Below the pieces are notes generated by a model, which did not search any database, was not told where the DNA came from, and saw nothing but the letters and a program-made list of their open reading frames with translations. From Pseudorhodoferax sp. Leaf274 (lineage in GTDB: Bacteria; Pseudomonadota; Gammaproteobacteria; Burkholderiales; Burkholderiaceae_C): a stretch of 64,000 nt of DNA. This document shows positions 36,031-43,244 of this stretch, piece by piece. The stretch is taken from assembly GCF_001422445.1 (NCBI RefSeq), contig NZ_LMNA01000026.1, positions 1 to 64,000 on the forward strand. The letters run 5' to 3'. A program made the translations under genes and the position numbers. Positions within the stretch are counted from its first letter, which is position 1. Each line of letters opens with the position of its first letter.

Positions 36031-36224
36031 GGCGCGCGCCCCACAACACCCTGCGCCGCCAGCACCGGATCCGGCGACCTGCGCCAGCAGCGAGCCCGAA
36101 GGCCGCGGAGCAGGCCATGCCAGCAGACGCGGCGGAACTGGCTCTGCCAGGCCGCTCGCGGCGCTCCCTTGAGGGGGTATGGGACTTCTACACGCAGTGA
36201 GAAGTCCAAACGGGGGTGGGTCAT
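36021..36224 (-). CDS. Bridging ORF in a second type of junction repeat (livK-livH)
   Basis: A 67-codon frame begins MTHPRLDFSLRVEVPYP and ends GVVGRAPCC. Its ATG overlaps the livK stop (ATGA) and its stop lies ten bases inside livH. The DNA contains a short stem GACTTCT...AGAAGTC (about 36184-36209). Its Arg/Trp-rich middle (GAPRAAWQSQFRR) and CCCCCTCAAGGGAGCG-like core resemble, from memory, repeats seen in many Comamonadaceae genomes, so I read it as a repeat insert that happens to be open and not as a transport gene. Confidence 0.45.
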   Translation of the reverse strand: MTHPRLDFSLRVEVPYPLKGAPRAAWQSQFRRVCWHGLLRGLRARCWRRSPDPVLAAQGVVGRAPCC

Positions 36225-37402
36225 TGCACAGGCAGGATCTTGTTGTCGATGAACTGCGCCCAGACGTAGTCGTTCTCGCTCACCGCGTCGTGCACCTCGG
36301 CCGTGAACGGCTTGTCGTAGGTCTTGATCAAGCCCTCGTAGCGCCCGATCTTGTAGAAGCCCTGGCGCACGGCATCGCCCTGCGTGCTGCCGGCCTGGGC
36401 GATGGCCAGCGCGCTGAGCTGCACCGCGTCATAGGCATTGGCCACGCCGACGGCGGGCGTCACGTCGTCCGGGCCCTTGATGTCCGGGTACTTGGCCTTC
36501 AGCGCCGCCAGCACCTTCTCGCCCACCGGCGTCTGCTTGCCGAAGAAGCTGTACGTCTGCACGAAGTGCACGCTCTTGGCGTTCGGGCCGGCCAGCTCGG
36601 TGAAGCGGCCGCCCGCGGGGCCCCAGTGCGAGACCACCGGCACCTTCCAGCCCATGCGGTCCAGCGACTTGACCACCTGGGCCGAGGGGCCCACGTTGCC
36701 GACCAGGAACAGCGTGTCGGCGCCGGCGGCCTTGAGCTTGGCCAGCTGCGGCACCACGTCCACCGCGTTGCCGTCGAACTTCTCGATGCCCGCGGCCTTC
36801 ATGTTCTTGGCCGCCAGCGCGGCCACCAGGCCCTTCTCGTTCGACTCGCCCCAGGGGTTGTCGACCAGGATCATGGCGGGCTTGGCCGACTGGAAGGTCT
36901 TCTGCGCGTACTGCAGCATGGCCTTGTTGACGATCTCGTCCACCGCCGACACGCGGAACGCGAAGTTGGGGTTGGCGCCGTTCTTGGTGATCGGCGTGCC
37001 GGCCGCCCAGGGGCCCATGAAGGGCACCTTCTCCTGGTTGGCGATCGGCACGATGGCCATGGACACCGGCGTGTCGAGCCCGCCGAACAACACGGCCACC
37101 TTCTCCTTGTAGATCAGCTCGCGCGCGGCCACCACGCCCTTGGCCGGGTTGCCTTCGTCGTCACGGCGCACCAGTTCGAGCTTGCGGCCGCCTAGCAGGC
37201 CGCCCTTGGCGTTGATCTCGTCGATGGCCACGGCCATGCCGCGCGTGATGGCCTCGCCGGCGCGCGCCGACTGGCCCGACAGCGCGGTCACCAGGCCGAT
37301 CTTGATGGTCTCCTGGGCGAAGGCCTGGGAACTGGACAGCGCGGCCAGCGCCGTCAGGGAAGTCGCGGCCAGCGAGAGCAGGGAGCGGCGAAGCAGGGGC
37401 AT
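36221..37402 (-). CDS. livK: Branched-chain amino acid-type periplasmic binding protein
   Basis: The 393-residue protein starts with a signal peptide (LRRSLLSLAATSLTAL, cleavage about AFA-QE after residue 29) followed by the type I periplasmic-binding fold: KIGLVTALSGQSARAGEAI near residues 34-52 is the ligand-loop start of LivK-like proteins. ATG 37402 was chosen because it gives this signal peptide; upstream in-frame starts extend into the operator. It is the first gene of the livK-livH-livMGF operon. The ligand is not evident from sequence; the divergent amidase-like genes hint at a nitrogen compound. Confidence 0.93.
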   Translation of the reverse strand: MPLLRRSLLSLAATSLTALAALSSSQAFAQETIKIGLVTALSGQSARAGEAITRGMAVAIDEINAKGGLLGGRKLELVRRDDEGNPAKGVVAARELIYKEKVAVLFGGLDTPVSMAIVPIANQEKVPFMGPWAAGTPITKNGANPNFAFRVSAVDEIVNKAMLQYAQKTFQSAKPAMILVDNPWGESNEKGLVAALAAKNMKAAGIEKFDGNAVDVVPQLAKLKAAGADTLFLVGNVGPSAQVVKSLDRMGWKVPVVSHWGPAGGRFTELAGPNAKSVHFVQTYSFFGKQTPVGEKVLAALKAKYPDIKGPDDVTPAVGVANAYDAVQLSALAIAQAGSTQGDAVRQGFYKIGRYEGLIKTYDKPFTAEVHDAVSENDYVWAQFIDNKILPVQ

Positions 37403-37500
37403 GGGTTTCTCCGTCAGATGAACAAGGACGGACGCCTTTTGCAAGCTCCATGCCACGTCTGGCAGCAAAGCCATCGGCACATTGACACCAAAGACAAAAC

Positions 37501-37518
37501 TGGATTGTCGACAATCCA
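37501..37518. promoter_or_regulatory. Perfect 18-bp palindrome, probable GntR operator
   Basis: TGGATTGTCGACAATCCA is a complete palindrome in the divergent gap between livK and the deacetylase gene. GntR regulators of the FCD class bind palindromes of the TTGT-n-ACAA type, and a GntR gene of this class is encoded just downstream (38521-39252). A CATAAT at 37535-37540 may be the -10 of the plus-strand operon. The site could control both directions. Confidence 0.75.
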
Positions 37519-37580
37519 AGGCACAGATAGGCACCATAATTGCTCGGCCTTGCCAGGCGCAACAGAGCGCGCCACGCACC

Positions 37581-38534
37581 ATGCCCTTGCACCAAACCCG
37601 ATCCTTTTCGCACCTCGACAGTGCAGGCCCGCTGGCCGAGCGCGCCCTGCCCCACCATGGGCTGTTCGGCTACACGGCCATCACCCGGCGCGCCGACTTC
37701 CACTGGCCCGGCGGCCAGCGCCTGGCGGTCTACATCGGCTTCAACCTGGAGCACTTCGCGTTCGGCGACGGCCTGGGCGCGTGCCTGGGGCCCGTGGCGC
37801 CGCACCCCGACGTGCTCAACTACGCCTGGCGCGAATATGGCAACCGTGTGGGTGCCTGGCGCTGCCTGGAGCTGTTCGACCGGCTGGGCCTGTCCACCGG
37901 CGCCATCCTCAACACCGCGCTGTACGACCACTGCCCCGAGCTCGTGGCGGCCTGCGCCGCGCGCGGCGACGAACTCATCGCCCATGGCCACACCAATGCC
38001 GAGCAGCAGGCCGCCATGGACCCGGCTGCCGAACGCCGGCTGCTGGCCGACTGCCGCGCCCGCATCGCGCGCGAGAGCGGCGTGGCGCCGCAGGGCTGGC
38101 TGTCGCCCTGGATCTCCGAGAGCCCGGCCACGCCGCACCTGCTGGCCGCCACCGGCTACGGCTACACGCTGAACTGGTGCCACGACGACCAGCCCGTGCG
38201 CATGGCCACGCAGGACGGCCCGTTGTGGTCCGTGCCCTACCCGCAGGAGCTCAACGACATTCCGATGATCATGGCGCGGCAGATGGACGCGAAGGACTTC
38301 GCGCAGATGGTCATCGACAACTTCGACGAGATGCTGGCGCAGTCGCGCGCGCAGCCGCTGGTGATGGGCATCGCGCTGCACCCCTACATCGTCGGCCAGC
38401 CCTACCGGCTGCGCCATCTGCGCCGCGCGCTGGAGCACATCGCGCGGGCACGTGACGCCGGCGGCATCTGGTGGACCACGCCCGGCGCCATCGCCGCCCA
38501 CATGCAGGAGCTCGACCCGCATGGCCACGCGTAG
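37581..38534 (+). CDS. Polysaccharide deacetylase/PuuE-like hydrolase
   Basis: A 317-residue cytoplasmic protein of the carbohydrate-esterase-4 fold, in the branch that includes allantoinase PuuE and related C-N hydrolases. The core is visible from LAVYIGFNLEHFAFG near residues 47-61, GAILNTALYDHCPE near 109-122, the His motif IAHGHTNAEQ near 136-145, and ALHPYIVGQPYRL near 273-285. No signal peptide argues against a cell-wall substrate. Gene context (ABC importer, flavin reductase, GntR) suggests a ring-opening or amide hydrolysis step in degradation of a nitrogen-containing compound. Start ATG 37581 follows the family; the stop overlaps the GntR start by 14 bases. Confidence 0.82.
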   Translation: MPLHQTRSFSHLDSAGPLAERALPHHGLFGYTAITRRADFHWPGGQRLAVYIGFNLEHFAFGDGLGACLGPVAPHPDVLNYAWREYGNRVGAWRCLELFDRLGLSTGAILNTALYDHCPELVAACAARGDELIAHGHTNAEQQAAMDPAAERRLLADCRARIARESGVAPQGWLSPWISESPATPHLLAATGYGYTLNWCHDDQPVRMATQDGPLWSVPYPQELNDIPMIMARQMDAKDFAQMVIDNFDEMLAQSRAQPLVMGIALHPYIVGQPYRLRHLRRALEHIARARDAGGIWWTTPGAIAAHMQELDPHGHA

Positions 38535-39252
38535 CCGCGGCACGGCGGCCGCCGCGCCGGCCGCGCCAGCGCCCGTCACCGGCCTCAACGAGGCCGAGGG
38601 CCGCATCTACCACGCGGTGTTCGAGAGCGTCATGAGCCAGCGGCTCACGCCAGGGACCAAGCTGCCCGAGCAGGGCCTGTCGGACCTGTTCGGCGTGCAC
38701 CGCGCCGTGGTGCGCAAGGTGCTGCAACGCCTCGCGCACGACCGCATCGTCGACCTGCGGCCCAACCGCGGCGCCGTGGTGGCCGAACCCACGGTGCAGG
38801 AGACGCGCCAGATCTTCGAGGCGCGCCGGCTGCTGGAGGCCGCCATCCTGCCGCTGGCCGCAGCCCGCATCACCAAGGCCGAGCTGGCCGGCCTGCGCCG
38901 CCAGCTGCGCGAGGAGCACGCCACGCTGCACCAGCAGAACCAGCCGGCGTGGGCGCGGCTGGCCAGCGCCTTCCATATGCGGCTGGCCGAGGTCGCCGGC
39001 AACGAGGTGCTGCAGCGCTACCTGCACGAGCTGATCTCGCGCTGCTCGCTGATCGTGGCGCTGTACGAGCCGCCCGGCAACGCCGCCTGCGAGCACGACG
39101 AGCACGCGCGCATCGTCGACCACATCGAGAAGGGCGAGGTCGCCAAGGCGATCAAGCTCATGAACGAGCACCTGCTCGACCTGGAACAGCGGCTGCACCT
39201 GGACCGCCCGCAGTCCGAGAAATCACTGGGCCAGATGCTGGGCCTGGGCTAG
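38521..39252 (+). CDS. GntR-family transcriptional regulator, FCD domain
   Basis: The 243-residue protein has an N-terminal winged helix-turn-helix (about residues 27-90, with KLPEQGLSDLFGVHRAVVRKVLQRLA) and a helical FCD effector domain (about 95-225) including FEARRLLEAAILPLAAARI and HMRLAEVAGN. FCD regulators bind small carboxylates, often via a metal. It lies in the operon with the deacetylase and flavin reductase, and most likely binds the palindrome at 37501-37518 as a local repressor. Confidence 0.9.
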   Translation: MATRSRGTAAAAPAAPAPVTGLNEAEGRIYHAVFESVMSQRLTPGTKLPEQGLSDLFGVHRAVVRKVLQRLAHDRIVDLRPNRGAVVAEPTVQETRQIFEARRLLEAAILPLAAARITKAELAGLRRQLREEHATLHQQNQPAWARLASAFHMRLAEVAGNEVLQRYLHELISRCSLIVALYEPPGNAACEHDEHARIVDHIEKGEVAKAIKLMNEHLLDLEQRLHLDRPQSEKSLGQMLGLG

Positions 39253-39259
39253 GAACACC

Positions 39260-39895
39260 ATGGACATCGATTTTTCCGCCATCACCGAATACCAGCGCTA
39301 CAAGCTCATGGCCAGCCTGATCGTGCCGCGGCCGATCGCGCTGATCACCACCGTGAACGCCGACGGCGTGGTCAACGCCGCGCCGTTCAGCATGTTCAAC
39401 ATGCTGGGCGAGGAGCCGCCCATCGTGATGGTCAGCATCAACCGGCTGCAGGACGGTGCGCTCAAGCACACGGCGCAGAACATCGTCGCCAGCAAGGAGT
39501 TCGTGGTGCACATCAGCGACGAGGCGATGGCCCGGCAGATGCACCGCTGCGGCGAGAACTTCGCGGCCGAGGTGAGCGAGCTGGCGGCCGTGGGGCTGAC
39601 GACCGCGCCCTGCAAGGTGGTGCAGCCGCCGCGCATCGTCGAGGCGCCCGTGGCCTTCGAGTGCACGCTGCACGAGCTGCTGGAAACCACCAGCCGGCAG
39701 ATCTTCATCGGCCAGGTGCGCTGGCTGCATGCGCGCGAGGGCTTGATCGACACCGACACCTGGCGCGTACGATTGCAGGATTACTTCCCGGTCGCGCGCT
39801 TCGGTGCCAGCTTCTACGTGAACACGCGCGAGCGCTTCTCGCTGGAGGGCAGTGCCAGCGCGCCGGCCACGACCACACCCATCGATGAAATCTGA
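39260..39895 (+). CDS. Flavin reductase-like protein (split-barrel FMN binding)
   Basis: A 211-residue protein of the flavin reductase/DIM6 family: IVPRPIALITTVNADGVVNA and PFSMFN (about residues 20-47) form the FMN-binding split barrel. Members reduce flavins for a monooxygenase or act as FMN enzymes themselves. No monooxygenase is present nearby. It follows the GntR gene by seven bases. A second paralogue is at 46077-46694. Confidence 0.85.
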   Translation: MDIDFSAITEYQRYKLMASLIVPRPIALITTVNADGVVNAAPFSMFNMLGEEPPIVMVSINRLQDGALKHTAQNIVASKEFVVHISDEAMARQMHRCGENFAAEVSELAAVGLTTAPCKVVQPPRIVEAPVAFECTLHELLETTSRQIFIGQVRWLHAREGLIDTDTWRVRLQDYFPVARFGASFYVNTRERFSLEGSASAPATTTPIDEI

Positions 39896-40604
39896 ATCCG
39901 ATCTTCCCGACGACGACACCCAGGGCGTGCGCCTGGCCAAGCGCGTGGCCGCCCAGGGCGGCTGGTCGCGCCGCGACGCCGAACTGCTGATCGACAACGG
40001 CGTGGTGCGCGTCGACGGCACGGTCGCGCTGTCGCCCCAGCTGCGGGTGCTGCCGGCGCAGCGCGTGGAGATCGAGAAGAACGCCACGCCGCAGCCGGTG
40101 CCCCCGGTCACCGTGGTGCTGCACAAGCCAGCCGGCATGGACATCGACCCCGCCGCGCCGCTGGCCGGCGCACGCCGCAGCGACACCGACCGCTCGGGCC
40201 TGCGGCCGCTGCCCCGGCATCTGCTGGACCAGCACTGCGTGGCCCCGCTCGGCACACGGGACAGCGGCCTGGTGGTGTTCACGCAGGTGCACGGCATCGA
40301 GCGCAAGCTGGTCGAGGACGCCGGCATCCTGGAGCACGAGCTGCAGGTCGAGGTGCAGGGCGAGGTCACGCCCGAGGCGCTGCAGGGCATGCGCCCCGCG
40401 CGCGTGAGCGTCGGCTCGCAGCGCGAAGGTCGCACGGTGCTGCGCTTCGCCATCAAGGGCCCCCAACCGGGCCAGGTCAGCGCCATGTGCGCGCGCGCCG
40501 GGCTGCAGGTCATGGGTGTGCGCCGCATCCGCCTGGGCCGGGTGCCGCTGGCCGGCATGGCGCCGGGCGAATGGCGCTATCTGCTGCCCGAAGAGCGCTT
40601 CTGA
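39885..40604 (+). CDS. RsuA/RluB-type pseudouridine synthase-like protein lacking the catalytic Asp
   Basis: A 239-residue protein with an N-terminal S4 RNA-binding domain (about residues 14-63) and an RsuA-like fold: VVLHKPAGMDID near 78-89, LGTRDSGLVVFTQ near 122-134, and the C-terminal RIRLGRVPLAGMAPGEWR. The segment that should hold the catalytic GRLD aspartate reads PLGTRDSG, where Gly or Thr aligns with the Asp depending on the gap. From memory, homologous proteins in Burkholderiales show the same loss, so this may be a conserved RNA-binding pseudoenzyme. ATG 39885 overlaps the flavin reductase end by 11 bases. Confidence 0.8.
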   Translation: MKSESDLPDDDTQGVRLAKRVAAQGGWSRRDAELLIDNGVVRVDGTVALSPQLRVLPAQRVEIEKNATPQPVPPVTVVLHKPAGMDIDPAAPLAGARRSDTDRSGLRPLPRHLLDQHCVAPLGTRDSGLVVFTQVHGIERKLVEDAGILEHELQVEVQGEVTPEALQGMRPARVSVGSQREGRTVLRFAIKGPQPGQVSAMCARAGLQVMGVRRIRLGRVPLAGMAPGEWRYLLPEERF

Positions 40605-40637
40605 ACCGTCGCCCTCGGGGGCGCGGCCATGTTCGAA

Positions 40638-41031
40638 AAGTGTGAAGCCCGCCGATACGCCGGATTCTGTGCACCGGGGTCGCCCCCGGTGTGACCGCCA
40701 TTCCTCTGGGCCGTCTGTCGCCAGACGGCTCGGTGCTACCTACCCGCCAGCTCTCCTTGCGGAGCCACAAGGTCGCAAGAGGTTGCCCTGCTTGCGTGGC
40801 TGGCCTATTTGGTATTGCTGCGCGTAGAGATTGCCCGTTTCACCCCCGGTGGTCTACCTTGCGGCACTCCCCCGGGACTCGTCTCTGTTGCTCTGATCCT
40901 CACCTCGCGGTGGAGAGCCGTTAGCTCCTACGCTGCCCTGTGCAGTCCGGACGTTCCTCCAGTGCGGCCTTTCGGCCCGACGCAAGCGTCGTCTTTTCAG
41001 ATTGCACCAGCGGCGGCCTGGCGGGCTTCAC
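40638..41031 (-). ncRNA. rnpB: RNase P RNA (class A)
   Basis: The minus strand holds the diagnostic conserved regions. GGAGGAACGTCCGGACT (about 40942-40958) is CR-I, with ACAGAATCCGGCGTAT (about 40655-40670) near the 3' end. AGGGCAACCTC and GGTGAAACGGGCAA also match class A RNase P RNA. The ends pair as the P1 helix: GTGAAGCCCGCC at the 5' end (41031 down) with GGCGGGCTTCAC at the 3' end. The RNA cleaves 5' leaders from tRNA precursors with RnpA. It is encoded opposite to the flanking cysK and pseudouridine-synthase-like genes. Ends are accurate to a few bases. Confidence 0.96.
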
Positions 41032-41038
41032 GGCGGGC

Positions 41039-41044
41039 ATTATC
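41039..41044 (-). promoter_or_regulatory. Probable -10 element of rnpB
   Basis: GATAAT on the minus strand lies seven bases before the predicted RNase P RNA 5' end at about 41031, the correct spacing for a sigma-70 promoter. A good -35 hexamer is not apparent at 16-18 bp upstream. Confidence 0.6.
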
Positions 41045-41090
41045 GCAGTGCGCCAGAATGCCCTTTTTTGCCCAACCCAAGGGAGACGCC

Positions 41091-42008
41091 ATGAAAGCCG
41101 ACAACGTCCTGCAAACCATCGGCAACACGCCGCACATCCGCATCAACCGCCTGTTCGGCGGCCAGGCCCAGGTCTGGGTCAAGTCCGAGCGCAGCAACCC
41201 GGGCGGCTCGATCAAGGACCGCATCGCACTCGCCATGGTCGAGGATGCCGAGAAATCCGGCCAGCTGCAGCCCGGCGGCACCATCGTCGAGCCGACCTCG
41301 GGCAACACCGGCGTGGGCCTGGCCATGGTGGCAGCCGTCAAGGGCTACAAGCTGGTGCTGGTGATGCCCGACTCGATGTCGGTCGAGCGCCGTCGGCTGA
41401 TGCTGGCCTACGGCGCCAGCTTCGAGCTGACCCCGCGCGAGAAGGGCATGAAGGGCTCCATCGCGCGCGCCCAGGAGATCGTGGCCAGCACGCCCGGCGC
41501 CTGGATGCCGCAACAGTTCGAGAACCCGGCCAACGTGGACGTGCACGTGCGCACCACGGCCCAGGAGATCCTGGCCGACTTTCCGGACGGCCTGGACGTG
41601 CTGATCACGGGCGTGGGCACGGGCGGCCACCTGTCGGGCTGCGCGCGCGTGCTCAAGGCCCAATGGCCGCAACTCAAGGTCTTCGCCGTCGAGCCCGTGG
41701 CCTCGCCGGTGATTTCGGGCGGCGCACCCTCGCCGCACCCGATCCAGGGCATCGGTGCCGGCTTCATCCCGAAGAACCTGGACACCAGCCTGCTGGACGG
41801 CGTGATCCAGGTCGACGCAGAGCCCGCGCGCGAGATGGCGCGCCGCTGCGCGCGCGAGGAGGGCCTGCTGGTGGGCATCTCGTCCGGCGCCACGCTGGCG
41901 GCCATCGCGCAGAAGCTGCCCGAACTGCCGGCCGGCAGCCGCGTGCTGGGCTTCAACTACGACACGGGCGAGCGCTACCTGTCGATCGAGGGCTTCCTGC
42001 CCGCATGA
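41091..42008 (+). CDS. cysK: Cysteine synthase (O-acetylserine sulfhydrylase)
   Basis: PLP enzyme that makes cysteine from O-acetylserine and sulfide. The PLP lysine motif NPGGSIKDR is near residues 36-44 (Lys42), the substrate loop PTSGNTG near 67-73 and the phosphate loop [10 protein letters not shown] near 179-188. The 305-residue length and N-terminus [17 protein letters not shown] fit the CysK type; a CysM-like substrate range cannot be ruled out. GGGAG lies six bases upstream of ATG 41091. Its stop overlaps the bridging frame 42005-42091. Confidence 0.92.
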   Translation: MKADNVLQTIGNTPHIRINRLFGGQAQVWVKSERSNPGGSIKDRIALAMVEDAEKSGQLQPGGTIVEPTSGNTGVGLAMVAAVKGYKLVLVMPDSMSVERRRLMLAYGASFELTPREKGMKGSIARAQEIVASTPGAWMPQQFENPANVDVHVRTTAQEILADFPDGLDVLITGVGTGGHLSGCARVLKAQWPQLKVFAVEPVASPVISGGAPSPHPIQGIGAGFIPKNLDTSLLDGVIQVDAEPAREMARRCAREEGLLVGISSGATLAAIAQKLPELPAGSRVLGFNYDTGERYLSIEGFLPA

Positions 42009-42091
42009 GCAACGCGCCGGGCCGCACTGAGCAAGCTCGTCCGCAGGCGCAGCAGCGCGCGGACGATCTGCTGGGCCTGTTCGGGCATTGA
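42005..42091 (+). CDS. Bridging micro-ORF in a junction repeat (cysK downstream)
   Basis: A 28-codon frame, [14 protein letters not shown] to GLFGH, starts in the cysK stop codon (ATGA) and ends three bases before the GTG of the J-domain gene. It shares the MS-x-PGR-QAR start and GCGCCGGGCCGC DNA core with the other junction repeats. The C-terminal half ([10 protein letters not shown]) is unrelated to the others, so the repeat core is only about 50 bases here. Unlike other copies, it does not overlap the next start. Confidence 0.45.
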   Translation: MSNAPGRTEQARPQAQQRADDLLGLFGH

Positions 42092-42094
42092 GCC

Positions 42095-43129
42095 GTGGCT
42101 GACCTCGTCACCACCGCCGACCGCGGCCAGCCACCGCAGCTGCTCGAGTTCCACCGCCTGACCGACGCCATCGCCGCGCAGCGCGCGCTGCTGCAGCGCT
42201 GGCAACAGGCCAGCCGTGACTTCCACCAGCAGCAGGCCCAGGCGCTCGCGCCGCTGCTGACCAGCCAGCGCGCCATCGACCTGGACCTGCTGCGGTTCCT
42301 GGACCAGGCGGCCCACGCCGGCGAGCTGGGCCGCACCGATCTGCAGATCCTGCATGCGCTGGTGCGCGACCTGGCGGCCAGCCTGCTGCGCCAGGGCGAC
42401 GAGCCGGAGTTGCGCGCCATCCATGCCCGGCACCAGGACGCCGAAGATGCCGAAGACGCGGACACCGCGGACGACGACCAGGCCGATGCGCCACCGGCCA
42501 CCACCGCGGCGCCCGCGCCCGCCGGCGACGAAGACTGGATGGCGCAGTGGGAGCGCATGGAAGCCGCCCAATCCGACACCGCCCGACAGCGCGAACGCCA
42601 GCGCGCGCAGCACAAGGCCGCCAGCCGGCGCCAGCGCATGACGGCCGCGCCGCAAGCCGAGGACGCGAGCCAGACCGTCCGCGCCGTCTACCGCAAGCTG
42701 GCCAGCGCGCTGCACCCCGACCGCGAGCCCGACGACGCCCAGCGCGCGCGCAAGACCGCACTGATGCAGCGTGTGAACGTGGCCTACGGCGCCGGCAACC
42801 TGCTCGACCTGCTGCAGCTGCAGCTGGAGATCGAGCAGATCGACACGCGCAGCATCGCCGCCATGGGAGAGGTCGCGCTGCGCCGCTACAACGCGGTGCT
42901 GGCCGAGCAGCTGGACGAGCTGCGCCAGGAGACCGCCGACACCGAGCGCGGCTTTCGCACGCAGCTGGGCCTGGGCCACGGCGCCGAGCCGACCGCCACG
43001 CGCATGGCGCGCGCCATCCGCGAGCAGGCGCGCGCGCTGCAGCAGAACATCGCCTACTACCAGTGGGAGCGGGCCGAGCTGGAAGACCCGCGATTCTTCA
43101 AGCAGTGGCTGCGCGAGCAGCGCGGCTGA
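42095..43129 (+). CDS. J-domain-containing protein
   Basis: A 344-residue protein. A C-terminal J-domain-like segment (about residues 193-240) contains YRKLASALHPDRE with the HPD motif at 207-209 that stimulates DnaK. Residues 1-110 are helical and may form coiled coils; residues about 113-145 are acidic and low complexity. No zinc-finger or Gly/Phe region, so not DnaJ itself. GTG 42095 is the only plausible start near the cysK operon end. It probably acts as a specialised Hsp40 co-chaperone; the client is unknown. Confidence 0.78.
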   Translation: MADLVTTADRGQPPQLLEFHRLTDAIAAQRALLQRWQQASRDFHQQQAQALAPLLTSQRAIDLDLLRFLDQAAHAGELGRTDLQILHALVRDLAASLLRQGDEPELRAIHARHQDAEDAEDADTADDDQADAPPATTAAPAPAGDEDWMAQWERMEAAQSDTARQRERQRAQHKAASRRQRMTAAPQAEDASQTVRAVYRKLASALHPDREPDDAQRARKTALMQRVNVAYGAGNLLDLLQLQLEIEQIDTRSIAAMGEVALRRYNAVLAEQLDELRQETADTERGFRTQLGLGHGAEPTATRMARAIREQARALQQNIAYYQWERAELEDPRFFKQWLREQRG

Positions 43130-43244
43130 ACCGGCGCGGCGCCAAACGTACCCGCACGTCGCACGCGCATCGCACAGCGGGGCCGGCCCCGTATCATCGA
43201 CCGCCTCCCCTGCTCCGCCCGATCACCACGGGCCGTGCCACACC

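Noticed and set aside
40809-41090. N-terminal extension of cysteine synthase
   Set aside because: The in-frame extension runs through the RNase P RNA gene on the other strand; the normal start at 41091 has a ribosome-binding site.
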